DNA of 64,000 nt from Pseudophaeobacter sp. EL27 (GTDB taxonomy: Bacteria; Pseudomonadota; Alphaproteobacteria; Rhodobacterales; Rhodobacteraceae). Location: positions 1-64,000 of the forward strand of contig NZ_OMPQ01000005.1 in assembly GCF_900313025.1 (NCBI RefSeq), written 5' to 3'. Positions 45,727 through 54,592 of this stretch are shown one piece after another (position 1 is the first letter of the stretch; the number at the start of each line of letters is the position of its first letter). Both the position numbers and the translations under genes were made by a program. The notes below the pieces were generated by a model. It did no database searches. It saw nothing but the letters and a program-made list of their open reading frames with translations, and was not told where the DNA came from.

Positions 45727-46166
45727 TCCAATTTCCTCTTTCCCGGCGGCCCGCCAAACAGGTGCTCGGCCCGGCCTCAGTGTTTCTTCGATCTCAGCAC
45801 AAGCCATACCGCAGCGCCAAGCCCCTGGTCGATAGGCTGCCCCAGAACCCTGCGTCACAGCCATCGCCCCCCCCTGCGGTTTGAAGCGCATCTAGCCCGA
45901 GCTTAAAATTCCATCATGCAGAACGCAGTTCCACAGAATTGGAGGCACACTAGGCAAGAGCAACGCAGTGATCAAGCAAGAATCTTGCGCAACACAGGGG
46001 AAATGCCGCGCTGCGGAAAGTGACGCTGGGGTAAAAACAGGTTGTGACAAAACCCTGCCGATGAACCGAAAAAGGACAGCAACCCAAGGCCGCTGTCCTT
46101 CTTTACCCTATGACGCCGCATTCCCCGCATCTGCCCTAGGGCAGTTTTGAACTAGGAAAGCAGACC
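45727..46166. other. 440-bp intergenic region with promoter side for the beta-oxidation operon
   Basis: No gene is supported. The left part should carry the promoter of the leftward operon, but no clear -35/-10 was seen. The right part holds a terminator (46066-46100). A longer open frame running through the left part into the multifunctional gene has no ribosome site. Confidence 0.4.
46066..46100 (-). terminator. Terminator after the Tm-1-like gene
   Basis: AAGGACAGC (46072-46080) pairs with GCTGTCCTT (46092-46100) around an 11-base loop. On the minus strand the stem is followed by a T tract (TTTTTC). Confidence 0.8.
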
Positions 46167-47405
46167 TTAAACCGTAGTCTTGATGATACCGCTGGCGGTC
46201 CAACTGTCGAATATCTCCAGCACTTTTTCACAAAAGGCAGCATCATTGATGTGGCAATCTTGCTCGGTCAACTCGGCATTTTGAGGACAGGCGCGGCGCA
46301 TCGACTCACAAAAGGCAGTCAGCCCTTCGGCATCATGCAGATCCCCGCCGGGACGATCCCATTCATTGCACCCCTGATTGGGCAAAATCACCGCCACCGG
46401 AGCCCGGGCCTGCGACAGTTTCTCGCAAATGGCCTGCGCAACGGTGCGACGTTCTTCAGGCTCCAGCACTGCTGACGACAGCAGCCGGTTATGCGCATGG
46501 GTTGGCCGCCCTTGCAGCTGTACAGGCACCCCTTGCCAGCCGACAAAATCCACCAGATCATAACAGCCCGGCGCCACCAGCTGCGGTGTCCCGGCCCGTC
46601 CCGCATTGGTCAAGCGATCCGCCCCCGCCGACAACCCGCCGAACAAGTGGTTTGATACCTCTTGCGGTGCAAAATCCATCACCACAGCAAAGGCACCCTC
46701 ACCCGCAAGACTCTCAAAAGCACGTCCCCCCATGCCGGTGGCATGAAACACCGCAACCTCAAATCCACGCGCCTCCAACGCGGGTTTCAGCGTCACCATA
46801 TAGCGCAGCACTGTCTTGCCAAACGAAGTCATGCCAATCAGTGGCCGCTCCCGGCGCGGCGCCTCAACAGCACGCGCAGCCCCCAAGACCGCCCCCGCAG
46901 CCTGACTCAGCGCAGCCTTGCAGATGGAATTCAACCCATATAGCCCACCGGACCAAAGGATCATCTGCACATCCGCAGGGATCCGTTCCGGCGGCATCAG
47001 CGGCGAAAATGCCACTGTAGAGACCACATATTTTGGCACCCCAACGGGCAGCGCCTGACAGAGATCTAGGGCCAGATCGGTACCCATGGTGCCGCCCAAA
47101 ACGATCACCCCATGGATCTGGCCTGCGCGATACAGCTCCAGCGCCTTGGCCGCAGCTCCCGCGCCCATAATCTGCATCGCAGTATTCTCATCCCCCGAGG
47201 CAATCGCCGCTTCAATCGAACTGCCACCGGCTTCAGCCACCTGATGTTTGCTGACATCCGTCGGCCGGCTGGGATCGCCCAGCACACTGACATCCATCGA
47301 CAAGACCCGACCACCCTGACCATGAATGACCTCCGCCAGATAGTGCAGCTCATCATCCTTGGTATCATAGGTCCCCGCGACCAGAATCGTTTTTACAGCC
47401 GTCAT
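46167..47405 (-). CDS. Tm-1-like ATP-binding domain protein (UPF0261)
   Basis: A 412-residue protein. KTILVAGTYDTKDDEL and VLGGTMGTDLALDLC are characteristic of the Tm-1 N-terminal ATP-binding domain, and DFAPQEVSNHLFGGLSAGADRLTNA is the C-terminal signature. In plants this family confers resistance to tomato mosaic virus; in bacteria it is often next to transporters or phosphoenolpyruvate-mutase-like genes and its role is unknown. ATG 47405 has GGGAGGG upstream; the longer frame is rejected. It follows the aldehyde dehydrogenase by 90 bp and ends this part of the operon. Confidence 0.85.
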   Translation of the reverse strand: MTAVKTILVAGTYDTKDDELHYLAEVIHGQGGRVLSMDVSVLGDPSRPTDVSKHQVAEAGGSSIEAAIASGDENTAMQIMGAGAAAKALELYRAGQIHGVIVLGGTMGTDLALDLCQALPVGVPKYVVSTVAFSPLMPPERIPADVQMILWSGGLYGLNSICKAALSQAAGAVLGAARAVEAPRRERPLIGMTSFGKTVLRYMVTLKPALEARGFEVAVFHATGMGGRAFESLAGEGAFAVVMDFAPQEVSNHLFGGLSAGADRLTNAGRAGTPQLVAPGCYDLVDFVGWQGVPVQLQGRPTHAHNRLLSSAVLEPEERRTVAQAICEKLSQARAPVAVILPNQGCNEWDRPGGDLHDAEGLTAFCESMRRACPQNAELTEQDCHINDAAFCEKVLEIFDSWTASGIIKTTV

Positions 47406-47438
47406 GTCACCCTCCCGACGCCATAGGCGCCCCTCTAT

Positions 47439-47494
47439 CATCTTTCTTCAAATATTCCCGCCGGAGGCCACTGGTTTTGCCCCGCAAAACCAGT
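47439..47494 (-). repeat. Dispersed intergenic repeat, copy 3, with adjoining hairpin
   Basis: On the minus strand the core GGCCTCCGGCGGGAATATTT then GAAGAAAGATG lies at 47439-47469. Just upstream on that strand is an 11-bp hairpin ACTGGTTTTGC/GCAAAACCAGT at 47470-47494, immediately after the aldehyde dehydrogenase stop. Confidence 0.75.
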
Positions 47495-47495
47495 T

Positions 47496-48980
47496 TCACA
47501 ACTGGATCCAGGCCGTTTTTAGGTCGACATATTTATCCAGCGCATGCAGGGATTTATCATGCCCATTGCCAGATTGCCCAACCCCACCCAAAGGCACGGT
47601 GTTATCCGCTCCGCCATAGGTGTTCACATGCACAACACCGGCACGGATCCCCGCAACCATGCGATGCGCGCGCGACAAGTCTGAGGTCCATACCCCGGCA
47701 GCCAGACCAAAATCGGTTGCATTGGCCAGGCTCAGGGCCTCGGCCTCCCCCTCAAATTTGGTCACTGACAGGACCGGCCCAAAAACCTCGCGCTGGAACA
47801 GCGCATGGTCGCGCGCCACATAGGTGACAATGGTCGGCGACATGTAGCTGCCGCCGGTGTCTTGCAGAATACGGCAGCCTCCGGTGATCACCTGTCCACC
47901 CTCGGACCGGGCCATATCCATAAAGGACAGATTGCGCCGCAACTGATCCTCAGAGTTCACCGCTCCAATCTGGCTGTCCAGATCCAAAGGATCGCCAACC
48001 CGCAAAGCCTCGGCCTCGGCCTTCAACAGCGCCACAAATTCATCATGCACCGAGGCCTCCACCAAGAGACGCGAGCCCGCCACACAGACCTGGCCGGAAT
48101 TGCGGAAAATCCCCATGGCCGAGACCTTGGCGGCCTTGGCCAGGTCCTTTGTGTCTGCAAAGACGATGTTGGGCGATTTGCCCCCCAGTTCCAAATAGCA
48201 GCGCTTGAGGTTGGAACGCGCCGAGGCCTCCAGCAATTTGCGCCCGGTGCCGCCTGATCCAGTAAAGGTCAACACATCGACCCCCATGGACATCGCCAGG
48301 GCTGCCCCGGTTTCAACGCCAGAGCCGGTCACCACATTGAAGACCCCATCGGGCAGTCCGCATTCAACGCAGATCTCTGCCAGCCGTAGCAACGTCAAAG
48401 AGGCCGTTTCCGCCGGTTTCAACACTACGGAATTGCCCATGGCCAGGGCCGGCGCCAGCTTCCAGGCGCCGATCATCAGTGGAAAGTTCCAGGGCACGAT
48501 GGCGCCAACCACTCCAACCGGCGCGCGGTGCACCAACCCCAGGACATCTGCCTGGGTTGGCGCCACCTCGCCTGCCACCTTGTCCAGCGCCTCGGCATAA
48601 TAGCGAAAGGTCCCGGCAGCCGATCCCGGCTCGGCCTTCAGCGCCATGTTGAATTCGGTGCCGTTATCGCGCACGCCCAGAACCGCCAGCTCCACTGCCT
48701 CTGCATCGATCCGGTCTGCAATACGGTGCAGCACCTTTTTACGTGCGGCGGGGGACTGACCCGCCCAGCGGCCATCCTCGAATGCCCGCCGCGCCGAGGC
48801 GACAGCGCGCTCGACATCTGTTGCAGAGGCGCCCTCCAGCGTGGTTAAAATAGCCCCTTCAATCGGCGAAGTAACTTCGAGTGGCGTCCCCGAACCTCCT
48901 TGCCACGATCCTTCAAGAAAGAGTTTTTGCGGCGGAACATCAGCTTTCCGAAGCTGGTTGATGCGGTTTTGGTCTGCCAT
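47496..48980 (-). CDS. Aldehyde dehydrogenase family protein
   Basis: A 494-residue aldehyde dehydrogenase. Features: VPWNFPLMIGAWKLAPALA, FTGSGGTGR, the general-base ELGGKSPNIV, the catalytic cysteine in GQVCVAGSRL, and a C-terminal QSGNGHDKS. It resembles betaine-, 4-guanidinobutyraldehyde- and gamma-glutamylamino-butyraldehyde-oxidising enzymes. Its ATG has AAGGAGG, the strongest ribosome site seen in the window, yet it lies inside the end of tctA: the two genes overlap by 136 bases. Confidence 0.9.
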   Translation of the reverse strand: MADQNRINQLRKADVPPQKLFLEGSWQGGSGTPLEVTSPIEGAILTTLEGASATDVERAVASARRAFEDGRWAGQSPAARKKVLHRIADRIDAEAVELAVLGVRDNGTEFNMALKAEPGSAAGTFRYYAEALDKVAGEVAPTQADVLGLVHRAPVGVVGAIVPWNFPLMIGAWKLAPALAMGNSVVLKPAETASLTLLRLAEICVECGLPDGVFNVVTGSGVETGAALAMSMGVDVLTFTGSGGTGRKLLEASARSNLKRCYLELGGKSPNIVFADTKDLAKAAKVSAMGIFRNSGQVCVAGSRLLVEASVHDEFVALLKAEAEALRVGDPLDLDSQIGAVNSEDQLRRNLSFMDMARSEGGQVITGGCRILQDTGGSYMSPTIVTYVARDHALFQREVFGPVLSVTKFEGEAEALSLANATDFGLAAGVWTSDLSRAHRMVAGIRAGVVHVNTYGGADNTVPLGGVGQSGNGHDKSLHALDKYVDLKTAWIQL

Positions 48981-50464
48981 TCGGCCTCCTTCAGCTCTTT
49001 GCGGTCGCGCCAGACGCGCAGGATATGACTCGCAAGAACCAAGATGATGATAGTGAAAAGAATGAACGATATCGGTCGGTTGATGAAGTCCAGCGGCTCC
49101 TTCACCCGGGCCATGCCCGAGCGCAGCTTGACCTCCATTATGCCGCCCAGAACCATGCCCAGAATGATCGGCACCGCCGGCAGGGACAGGCGTTTGAGGA
49201 TAAAACCAAAGAGCCCAAAGCCCGCCGCAATCAAGCAGTCAGTGGCTGAGTTGCGCAGGGAGTAGACCCCAACAAAGCTGAGCGTCAGGATACAGACCCC
49301 CAGGAAGCGATTGGGGATTTTCACCACTTGAACCAGTGCGCGGGTGGCAAAGAGCAAAAATCCCAGCACCAGCACATTGAGGATCAACAGTGCCAGATAG
49401 AGCGCCACAACAAAATCCATATCATTCTGGAACAGACCCGGCCCCGGAACCACGTTGTGCACGTAGAACACGCTCAGCATCATGGCCGTCAGCGCTTCGC
49501 CCGGAATGCCCAGCGCCAAAAGCGGCACCATCGCGGCGGCGGGCACCGCGTTATTGGCGGTCTCGGCAGCGATCAACCCCTCGGAGGAGCCTTTGCCAAA
49601 GTCCTGTGGCCGTTTTGAGGTCTTCTGTGCGTAGGTATAGGACATGAACTGGGCGGTGAACTCGCCAACGCCGGGGATCATCCCCATCAAGACACCAAAG
49701 CTGGCTGAGACGGCCGTGACCCGCGGATGGCGTGTCAGCTCTCGCAGGCCTTGGAACATGCCGCCGCGCAGCTTGGTGATACGGACCTTTTCGTCCTCAT
49801 CCATCAGCAGTGCAAAGGCCTGGCTCAGCGCAAAAAGGCCCAGCACCACCACGATCAGGTTCACCCCGCCGCCGAGGAAGTCCTGATCAAAGGTGTAGCG
49901 CTGGGTGTATTTCACCGGCTCCATGCCGATGGTGTTGAGAAAAATCCCAAGACAGGCCAGCGCGCCGGCGATCAAGGCCTGACCGCGATGGGCGACCACC
50001 ACCAGGATCAACCCCAGGAGGGCGGCGAGGAAGATCTCGCGGCTGCCAAACATCGGCGCCACCTTGGCCAGAACCGGGGCAAAGAGGATCAGACAAACGA
50101 CCGAGAAAACACCACCAAAAAAGCTGGCAGAATAGGCCAGGCTCAGGGCGCGGCGCGGCTCTCCGCGGGCAGTCATCGGATAGCCATCATAGGTGGTCAG
50201 CGCATTGACGGCTGTGCCCGGCGTGTTGATCAGGATGGCCGGGATGGCGCCGCCATACATCGAGGAGCCGTAAATCCCCAACAGCACCGTCAGGCCAACG
50301 ATGGGATCCATCGAGAAGGTTGCAGGCAGCAGAATGGCAATGGCTACCGCCGGGCCAACGCCGGGGATCGCGCCAATCAGGACACCACCGACCGAGCCTG
50401 CCAGCAGCGCCAGCGCCACGTCCCAGCGCATCAGGATGTCGATTGCAGAGAGGATAAGATCCAT
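48845..50464 (-). CDS. tctA: TTT transporter large permease (TctA)
   Basis: A 539-residue permease with ten or more spans and the signature GIYGSSMYGGAIPAILINTPGTA and TPGDAAV-like regions. TctA forms the channel for tricarboxylate or other anionic substrate. It is about 35 residues longer than most TctA proteins because the reading frame runs 136 bases into the next gene; the extra tail is Lys/Arg-rich (RRKNSFLKDRGKEVRGRHSK). A lost stop codon is likely. Located 15 bp after tctB. Confidence 0.9.
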   Translation of the reverse strand: MDLILSAIDILMRWDVALALLAGSVGGVLIGAIPGVGPAVAIAILLPATFSMDPIVGLTVLLGIYGSSMYGGAIPAILINTPGTAVNALTTYDGYPMTARGEPRRALSLAYSASFFGGVFSVVCLILFAPVLAKVAPMFGSREIFLAALLGLILVVVAHRGQALIAGALACLGIFLNTIGMEPVKYTQRYTFDQDFLGGGVNLIVVVLGLFALSQAFALLMDEDEKVRITKLRGGMFQGLRELTRHPRVTAVSASFGVLMGMIPGVGEFTAQFMSYTYAQKTSKRPQDFGKGSSEGLIAAETANNAVPAAAMVPLLALGIPGEALTAMMLSVFYVHNVVPGPGLFQNDMDFVVALYLALLILNVLVLGFLLFATRALVQVVKIPNRFLGVCILTLSFVGVYSLRNSATDCLIAAGFGLFGFILKRLSLPAVPIILGMVLGGIMEVKLRSGMARVKEPLDFINRPISFILFTIIILVLASHILRVWRDRKELKEAEWQTKTASTSFGKLMFRRKNSFLKDRGKEVRGRHSKLLRRLKGLF

Positions 50465-50479
50465 CAGAAACCCCGAGAC

Positions 50480-51010
50480 CTAGAAGTAGAGAATGAAGAA
50501 GTTGCGCAAGGTCCCCGGCAGGTACTCATAGAGCAATGCACCGGGAATTCTGACGGCCAGGATACCTTTGAACAGCACCACGACCATCAGCGCAAAGCTG
50601 AGGCTGATGCCCATCATGAACCGACCGCGATAGCCCATACGGCGCGCCAGCAGCGGTACAAAGACCAGGGTCACAGGCAAATAGCCAATCAGAGGCACCA
50701 AAAACACATAGCCCATGAACCAAAGCGCATATTCAGCGCTGCGCCCCCATTGCCGGGTTTCCCAAAGGTCGTACCGCGAGGCCCTTCGCCAGGGCAGCTG
50801 ATAGAAGTGCAATCCCCCAAGCAGCACCATGCCGCCGAGGCTGACGGCAGGCCAGAACCGGGGCTGGGCAAAGAGCTTGGCCTTTTTGACCCAGGTGGTT
50901 TGCTCGCCTATCAGCACCAGAAGCAGCACCGAGAGAGTCAGAAATACGAGGGCAAAAACCAGCTGTCCGCGCCGGGGGCCAACAAAGTGGCGTTCTCGTT
51001 CAGTGGTCAT
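50480..51010 (-). CDS. tctB: TTT transporter small permease (TctB)
   Basis: A 176-residue protein with four hydrophobic segments (near 20-42, 55-70, 95-120 and 130-160). It is the accessory membrane subunit of the TctCBA system. The first residues RERHFVGPRRGQLVFA are the cytoplasmic start. It lies 69 bp after tctC and 15 bp before tctA. Confidence 0.87.
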   Translation of the reverse strand: MTTERERHFVGPRRGQLVFALVFLTLSVLLLVLIGEQTTWVKKAKLFAQPRFWPAVSLGGMVLLGGLHFYQLPWRRASRYDLWETRQWGRSAEYALWFMGYVFLVPLIGYLPVTLVFVPLLARRMGYRGRFMMGISLSFALMVVVLFKGILAVRIPGALLYEYLPGTLRNFFILYF

Positions 51011-51079
51011 GAGGGGGATCTTTTTCGCGCTAAAACGGGAACCGGGGCCACAACGGGCCCCGGCAGGAGGAGAGGAGCG

Positions 51080-52024
51080 TTACTCCAGGATCGAGCTGAT
51101 CTTTGCCATGGTGGCAATATCGGTTGCCACGCGGGCAGCACTGTCAGGTGCACTCTGCCAGTAGACCAGCGCGCCGGTTTCTGCAGCCACGGCCTGGGCC
51201 CGTTCGCTCATCATGGTTTTCTGTGCCACCGCGATGATCTTTTCGCGCACATCCTGTGGCGTGTCTTTGGCGACAAACAAACCGTTCCACAGGGCGATGT
51301 TCAGACCTGCGTCCAGCTCACCAATGGCAGGTGCGTCGGGGACCAGCGGGATACGCTCATCGGTGATCGAAACCAGAACCTTGACCTGATCGAGGCAGGG
51401 CAGGATCAGCTGCAGCGTGGTGTTGATCACATCCGCATCGCCCGAGGCCAGGGTGTTGCAATCCAGCGCATCAAAGGCCGCATCCGACCCCCACTCAAAA
51501 CCAGCATTCTTGGCAAAGGCCTTGGTCACCTGGGTGGGCGTCAACACATCGCCAAAATGGCCCAGGGCCACGTCGTTTTCCTTTGCATGGGCGGCCAGCT
51601 CTTCCATGCTGGAGTAAGGCGCATCCGCCGAAGTGGCGATAACAAAGGGATAGGTGAGGAAGATCCCCAGCGGGTCAAACTTTTCCGGGGTCAGCGGCGG
51701 GATGTCGATCTGGTGGCCCATGACCGGCACGCCGATCACAAAGGAGCCCACGGTGTAGCCATCTGCTGGCGCATTGGCCACCTCGATCGCGCCCGGGAAG
51801 GGGCCGCCACCGCCGCCGGGCTTGTTCACTACGGCGGCAGCAACGCCATATTCTGCCTGAAAATCATCCGCGATCATCCGCGTCAGGACATCCTCCAGAT
51901 CACCGGGAGGCCAGGGTACGATAAAGCTCACAGGCTTTTCCGGATATTCCGCCTGCGCTGCCACAGCGCTGAGGCCAAGTGCGGCCGCGGCAGCGGCGCC
52001 TTTCACGAGATGGGTCAGTTTCAT
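51080..52024 (-). CDS. tctC: TTT transporter binding protein (TctC)
   Basis: A 314-residue periplasmic binding protein. Residues 1-25 form a Sec signal ending VAAQAEYPEKPV. Bug/TctC features: FIVPWPPGDLED, VVNKPGGGG, and the P-D-A-P-A-I-G-E-L motif near 230. Its ligand is not known; neighbouring genes suggest an amine-derived acid or amino acid analogue. It is divergent from the IclR regulator. Confidence 0.92.
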   Translation of the reverse strand: MKLTHLVKGAAAAAALGLSAVAAQAEYPEKPVSFIVPWPPGDLEDVLTRMIADDFQAEYGVAAAVVNKPGGGGGPFPGAIEVANAPADGYTVGSFVIGVPVMGHQIDIPPLTPEKFDPLGIFLTYPFVIATSADAPYSSMEELAAHAKENDVALGHFGDVLTPTQVTKAFAKNAGFEWGSDAAFDALDCNTLASGDADVINTTLQLILPCLDQVKVLVSITDERIPLVPDAPAIGELDAGLNIALWNGLFVAKDTPQDVREKIIAVAQKTMMSERAQAVAAETGALVYWQSAPDSAARVATDIATMAKISSILE

Positions 52025-52062
52025 TTCAGTCTCCCGGTTGGTGCTGAGGTTTCAGCGTCATC

Positions 52063-52092
52063 GGTTCATTATTTGAACCATTGGTTTGAATT
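52063..52092. promoter_or_regulatory. Operator-like inverted repeats between tctC and the IclR gene
   Basis: GGTTCA-N5-TGAACC is a perfect 17-bp repeat at 52063-52079. AACC-ATT-GGTT overlaps it at 52077-52087. IclR regulators bind short palindromes of this type. The 174-bp gap is otherwise A/T-rich. Confidence 0.55.
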
Positions 52093-52198
52093 TAGATTGA
52101 CAGGCCACCCGCTTATCTGTCAACAAAATATCAACGCAGGTGTTTGTTTTTCCAAACTCACGCCTCTGGTTCGGCCAAAACGGAGTTTGAAACGGCAC

Positions 52199-52978
52199 AT
52201 GGGAACTGTCAGCAAAGCCCTTAAACTGTTAAGTTTTTTCTCTCCTGAGCGCACCGAGATTGGGCTCAGTGACCTCACGCGCCTGTCAAGCATGAACAAG
52301 GCAACGGTCTATCGCCTCATGGGCGAGCTGCAAGAATCAGGCTTTGTTGAACAGGGGGAAAACGACCGCGCCTACCGGTTGGGGCCGCAGGTTTTGCACC
52401 TGGCTGCCCTGCGCGAAGCCTCTACCCCGATTCTGTCGGTGTCACGCCGCGTTCTGCGCGAACTCAGCGACGAAACCGGGGAGACCACCCATGTCTCGCT
52501 TGGCCATGAGACCCAGGTACAAACCCTCAGCCACGCCTATTCCCCCAGTCATGCCACCAAGGTCACCATGGAGGACGCCCAGACCGTGACCTATCACGCC
52601 ACCAGTTCCGGTCTTGCCATTCTGGCCTATGCCGATCCGGATTTTGTTGAACAGATCCTGTCACAGCCCCTGAAGGCCCATACCAGCATGACGCTGGTGA
52701 ATCCTGAAGAGATCCGCGCCAAGCTAACGAGTATCCGAGAGACTGGCCTCTCTGACACCCTGGGCAGCTTTGAACTGGAAGTGCATTCCCATGCGGTGCC
52801 GATCTTTGGCGCCGACCATAAGGCCATCGGGGCCCTGGCCGTTGCGGCGCCCGCCTCACGCATGTCCCCGCCGCAGCAAGAGACCATCCGCGCAGCCCTG
52901 CGCCGTGCCGGTGCCGCCCTGACCCATCGCATCGGCGGCAGCCCACCCGCTGACTATCCTCAAAGCGCTGCCCCGTGA
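52199..52978 (+). CDS. IclR family transcriptional regulator
   Basis: A 259-residue regulator. Residues 1-70 are the winged helix (GTVSKALKLLSFFSPER, SSMNKATVYRLMGELQESG), and residues 80-250 the IclR effector domain with THVSLGHE and a C-terminal ALAVAAPASRM motif. The ATG at 52199 follows a GGAG spaced 14 bases away, so the start is not strong. A very long open frame continues upstream but is antisense to tctA-tctC and rejected. It likely controls tctCBA and the aminotransferase. Confidence 0.88.
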   Translation: MGTVSKALKLLSFFSPERTEIGLSDLTRLSSMNKATVYRLMGELQESGFVEQGENDRAYRLGPQVLHLAALREASTPILSVSRRVLRELSDETGETTHVSLGHETQVQTLSHAYSPSHATKVTMEDAQTVTYHATSSGLAILAYADPDFVEQILSQPLKAHTSMTLVNPEEIRAKLTSIRETGLSDTLGSFELEVHSHAVPIFGADHKAIGALAVAAPASRMSPPQQETIRAALRRAGAALTHRIGGSPPADYPQSAAP

Positions 52979-53039
52979 CCTCTTTCTTTTCCTTCTCAGA
53001 CAGCACGGCCCTCTCCGGGCCTCACCAGGAGTTTCCACG

Positions 53040-54395
53040 ATGAAAGATTCCAATTTCCTCAAAGAGCACAACGCCAAATCCCTTTGGCACCCCATGGCGC
53101 ATCCCGCCGACAGCCAAGCCAACCCGCCGGCCATCATCACCGGCGCGCAGGGCGTGCGGATCAGCGATATTGACGGCCATGAGGTGATTGATGCCGTTGG
53201 CGGGCTGTGGAACGTCAACCTCGGGTTTTCCTGCCAGCCGGTCAAGGATGCCATTGCCGCCCAATTGGATGTGCTGCCCTATTACTCCACCTTTCGCGGC
53301 ACCAGCAACGATCAGGTCATCCAGCTGGCCGAGGTGCTGCGCGATTTCTTTGCCCCAGACGGGCTGACCCGGGCCTTCTTTACCTCTGGTGGGTCGGATT
53401 CGGTGGAAACCGCGCTGCGCCTGGCGCGACAGTATCACAAGATCCGCGGCGAGGCTGGCCGGACCAAGTTCCTCAGCCTGAAAAAAGGCTATCACGGCAC
53501 TCACATGGGCGGCGCTTCGGTGAATGGCAATGCCAATTTCCGCACCCAGTATGAGCCGCTCCTGCCCGGTTGCCACCACATTCCGGCCCCCTATACCTAT
53601 CGCAATCCCTTCAATGAGAGCGATCCGGAAAAACTGGCGCAGCTCTGCCTGCAGGCCTTGGAAGATGAGATCGCCTTTCAGGGCGCGGGCACGATTGCCG
53701 CCTTCATCATGGAGCCGATCCTTGGCGCTGGAGGTGTCATCCCGCCACATGAGAGCTTCATGCCGGGGGTGCGCGAGATCTGTACCAAAAATGGCATCTT
53801 GCTGATCGCAGATGAGGTGATCACCGCCTTTGGCCGCACCGGGTCTTGGTCCGGCTCGCGGCACTGGGGGGTGCAGCCAGATTTCATGTGTACCGCCAAG
53901 GCGATCACCAATGGCTATTTCCCCTTTGGCGCCGTGATGATCGCCGATGCGGTGGCAGAGGTGTTCGAGCAGGATGAAACAGGCCGTGCAGCCATTGGTC
54001 ACGGCTATACCTATTCCGGCCACCCGGTTGGTGCAGCCGCCGCGCTTGCCTGTCTGCAGGAAACCCTACGTCTGGATGTGCCGACAAACGCCGCAGCCCG
54101 AGGACAAGAACTGCATCAGGGGCTGCTGGCTCTGCAAGAGAAACACGCGCTGATTGGTGATGTCCGGGGCGGGCATGGGTTGATGTGCGCGATGGAGTTG
54201 GTCTCTGATCGCACCAGCAAGACCTCGATCGACAAACAAACCACGGCCACTGTGCAAGAGGTCACCTACCAGAATGGCGCCATGGTGCGCATCTCAGGGC
54301 CCAATATCATCCTCTCGCCCCCGCTGGTTCTCACCTCGGAAGATGTCCAGAGCATCCTCTCCGCGTTGGAAGCCGGCTTTGCGGCCGTGCGCTAA
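53040..54395 (+). CDS. Class III aminotransferase
   Basis: A 451-residue PLP enzyme. Features: LWHPMAHP and YYSTFRGTSN (substrate pocket), FFTSGGSDSVETALRLARQYH, ADEVITAFGRTG, and the PLP lysine in CTAKAITNGYFPFG. Such enzymes transfer amino groups from an omega-amino acid or polyamine to pyruvate or 2-oxoglutarate. It may act on the amine that TctCBA imports or on the product of the ligase at 54593. It starts 61 bp after the IclR gene, CAGGAG upstream. Confidence 0.9.
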   Translation: MKDSNFLKEHNAKSLWHPMAHPADSQANPPAIITGAQGVRISDIDGHEVIDAVGGLWNVNLGFSCQPVKDAIAAQLDVLPYYSTFRGTSNDQVIQLAEVLRDFFAPDGLTRAFFTSGGSDSVETALRLARQYHKIRGEAGRTKFLSLKKGYHGTHMGGASVNGNANFRTQYEPLLPGCHHIPAPYTYRNPFNESDPEKLAQLCLQALEDEIAFQGAGTIAAFIMEPILGAGGVIPPHESFMPGVREICTKNGILLIADEVITAFGRTGSWSGSRHWGVQPDFMCTAKAITNGYFPFGAVMIADAVAEVFEQDETGRAAIGHGYTYSGHPVGAAAALACLQETLRLDVPTNAAARGQELHQGLLALQEKHALIGDVRGGHGLMCAMELVSDRTSKTSIDKQTTATVQEVTYQNGAMVRISGPNIILSPPLVLTSEDVQSILSALEAGFAAVR

Positions 54396-54451
54396 CAGCG
54401 CCCCAAACGCCACCGCAGCCGACCTATGGTCGGCTGCCACCAGATACCATG

Positions 54452-54481
54452 GCGGGCCCGAAGCATATGCTTCGGGCCCGC
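54452..54481. terminator. 30-bp perfect palindrome between convergent genes
   Basis: GCGGGCCCGAAGCAT is followed directly by its reverse complement ATGCTTCGGGCCCGC. On the plus strand TGCTTTTC follows. It can form a strong stem from either direction and probably ends both the aminotransferase and the ligase transcripts. Confidence 0.75.
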
Positions 54482-54592
54482 TGCTTTTCAAAGCGCCGCT
54501 CACGCGGCGCGGCTGTGCTATACGGTGAACTTGGCTGCTATCGCCCAAGCCAGTTTTTCGCCAAGCCCAGTGTCGCCAAATCCAAAACCCAA

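Noticed and set aside
49727-52978. A very long open reading frame on the plus strand across the tctA, tctB and tctC genes
   Set aside because: It is antisense to three well-recognised transporter genes, has repetitive H/Q/R-rich content, and only its last part (52199-52978) is a real IclR gene. Long antisense frames are usual in high-GC coding DNA.
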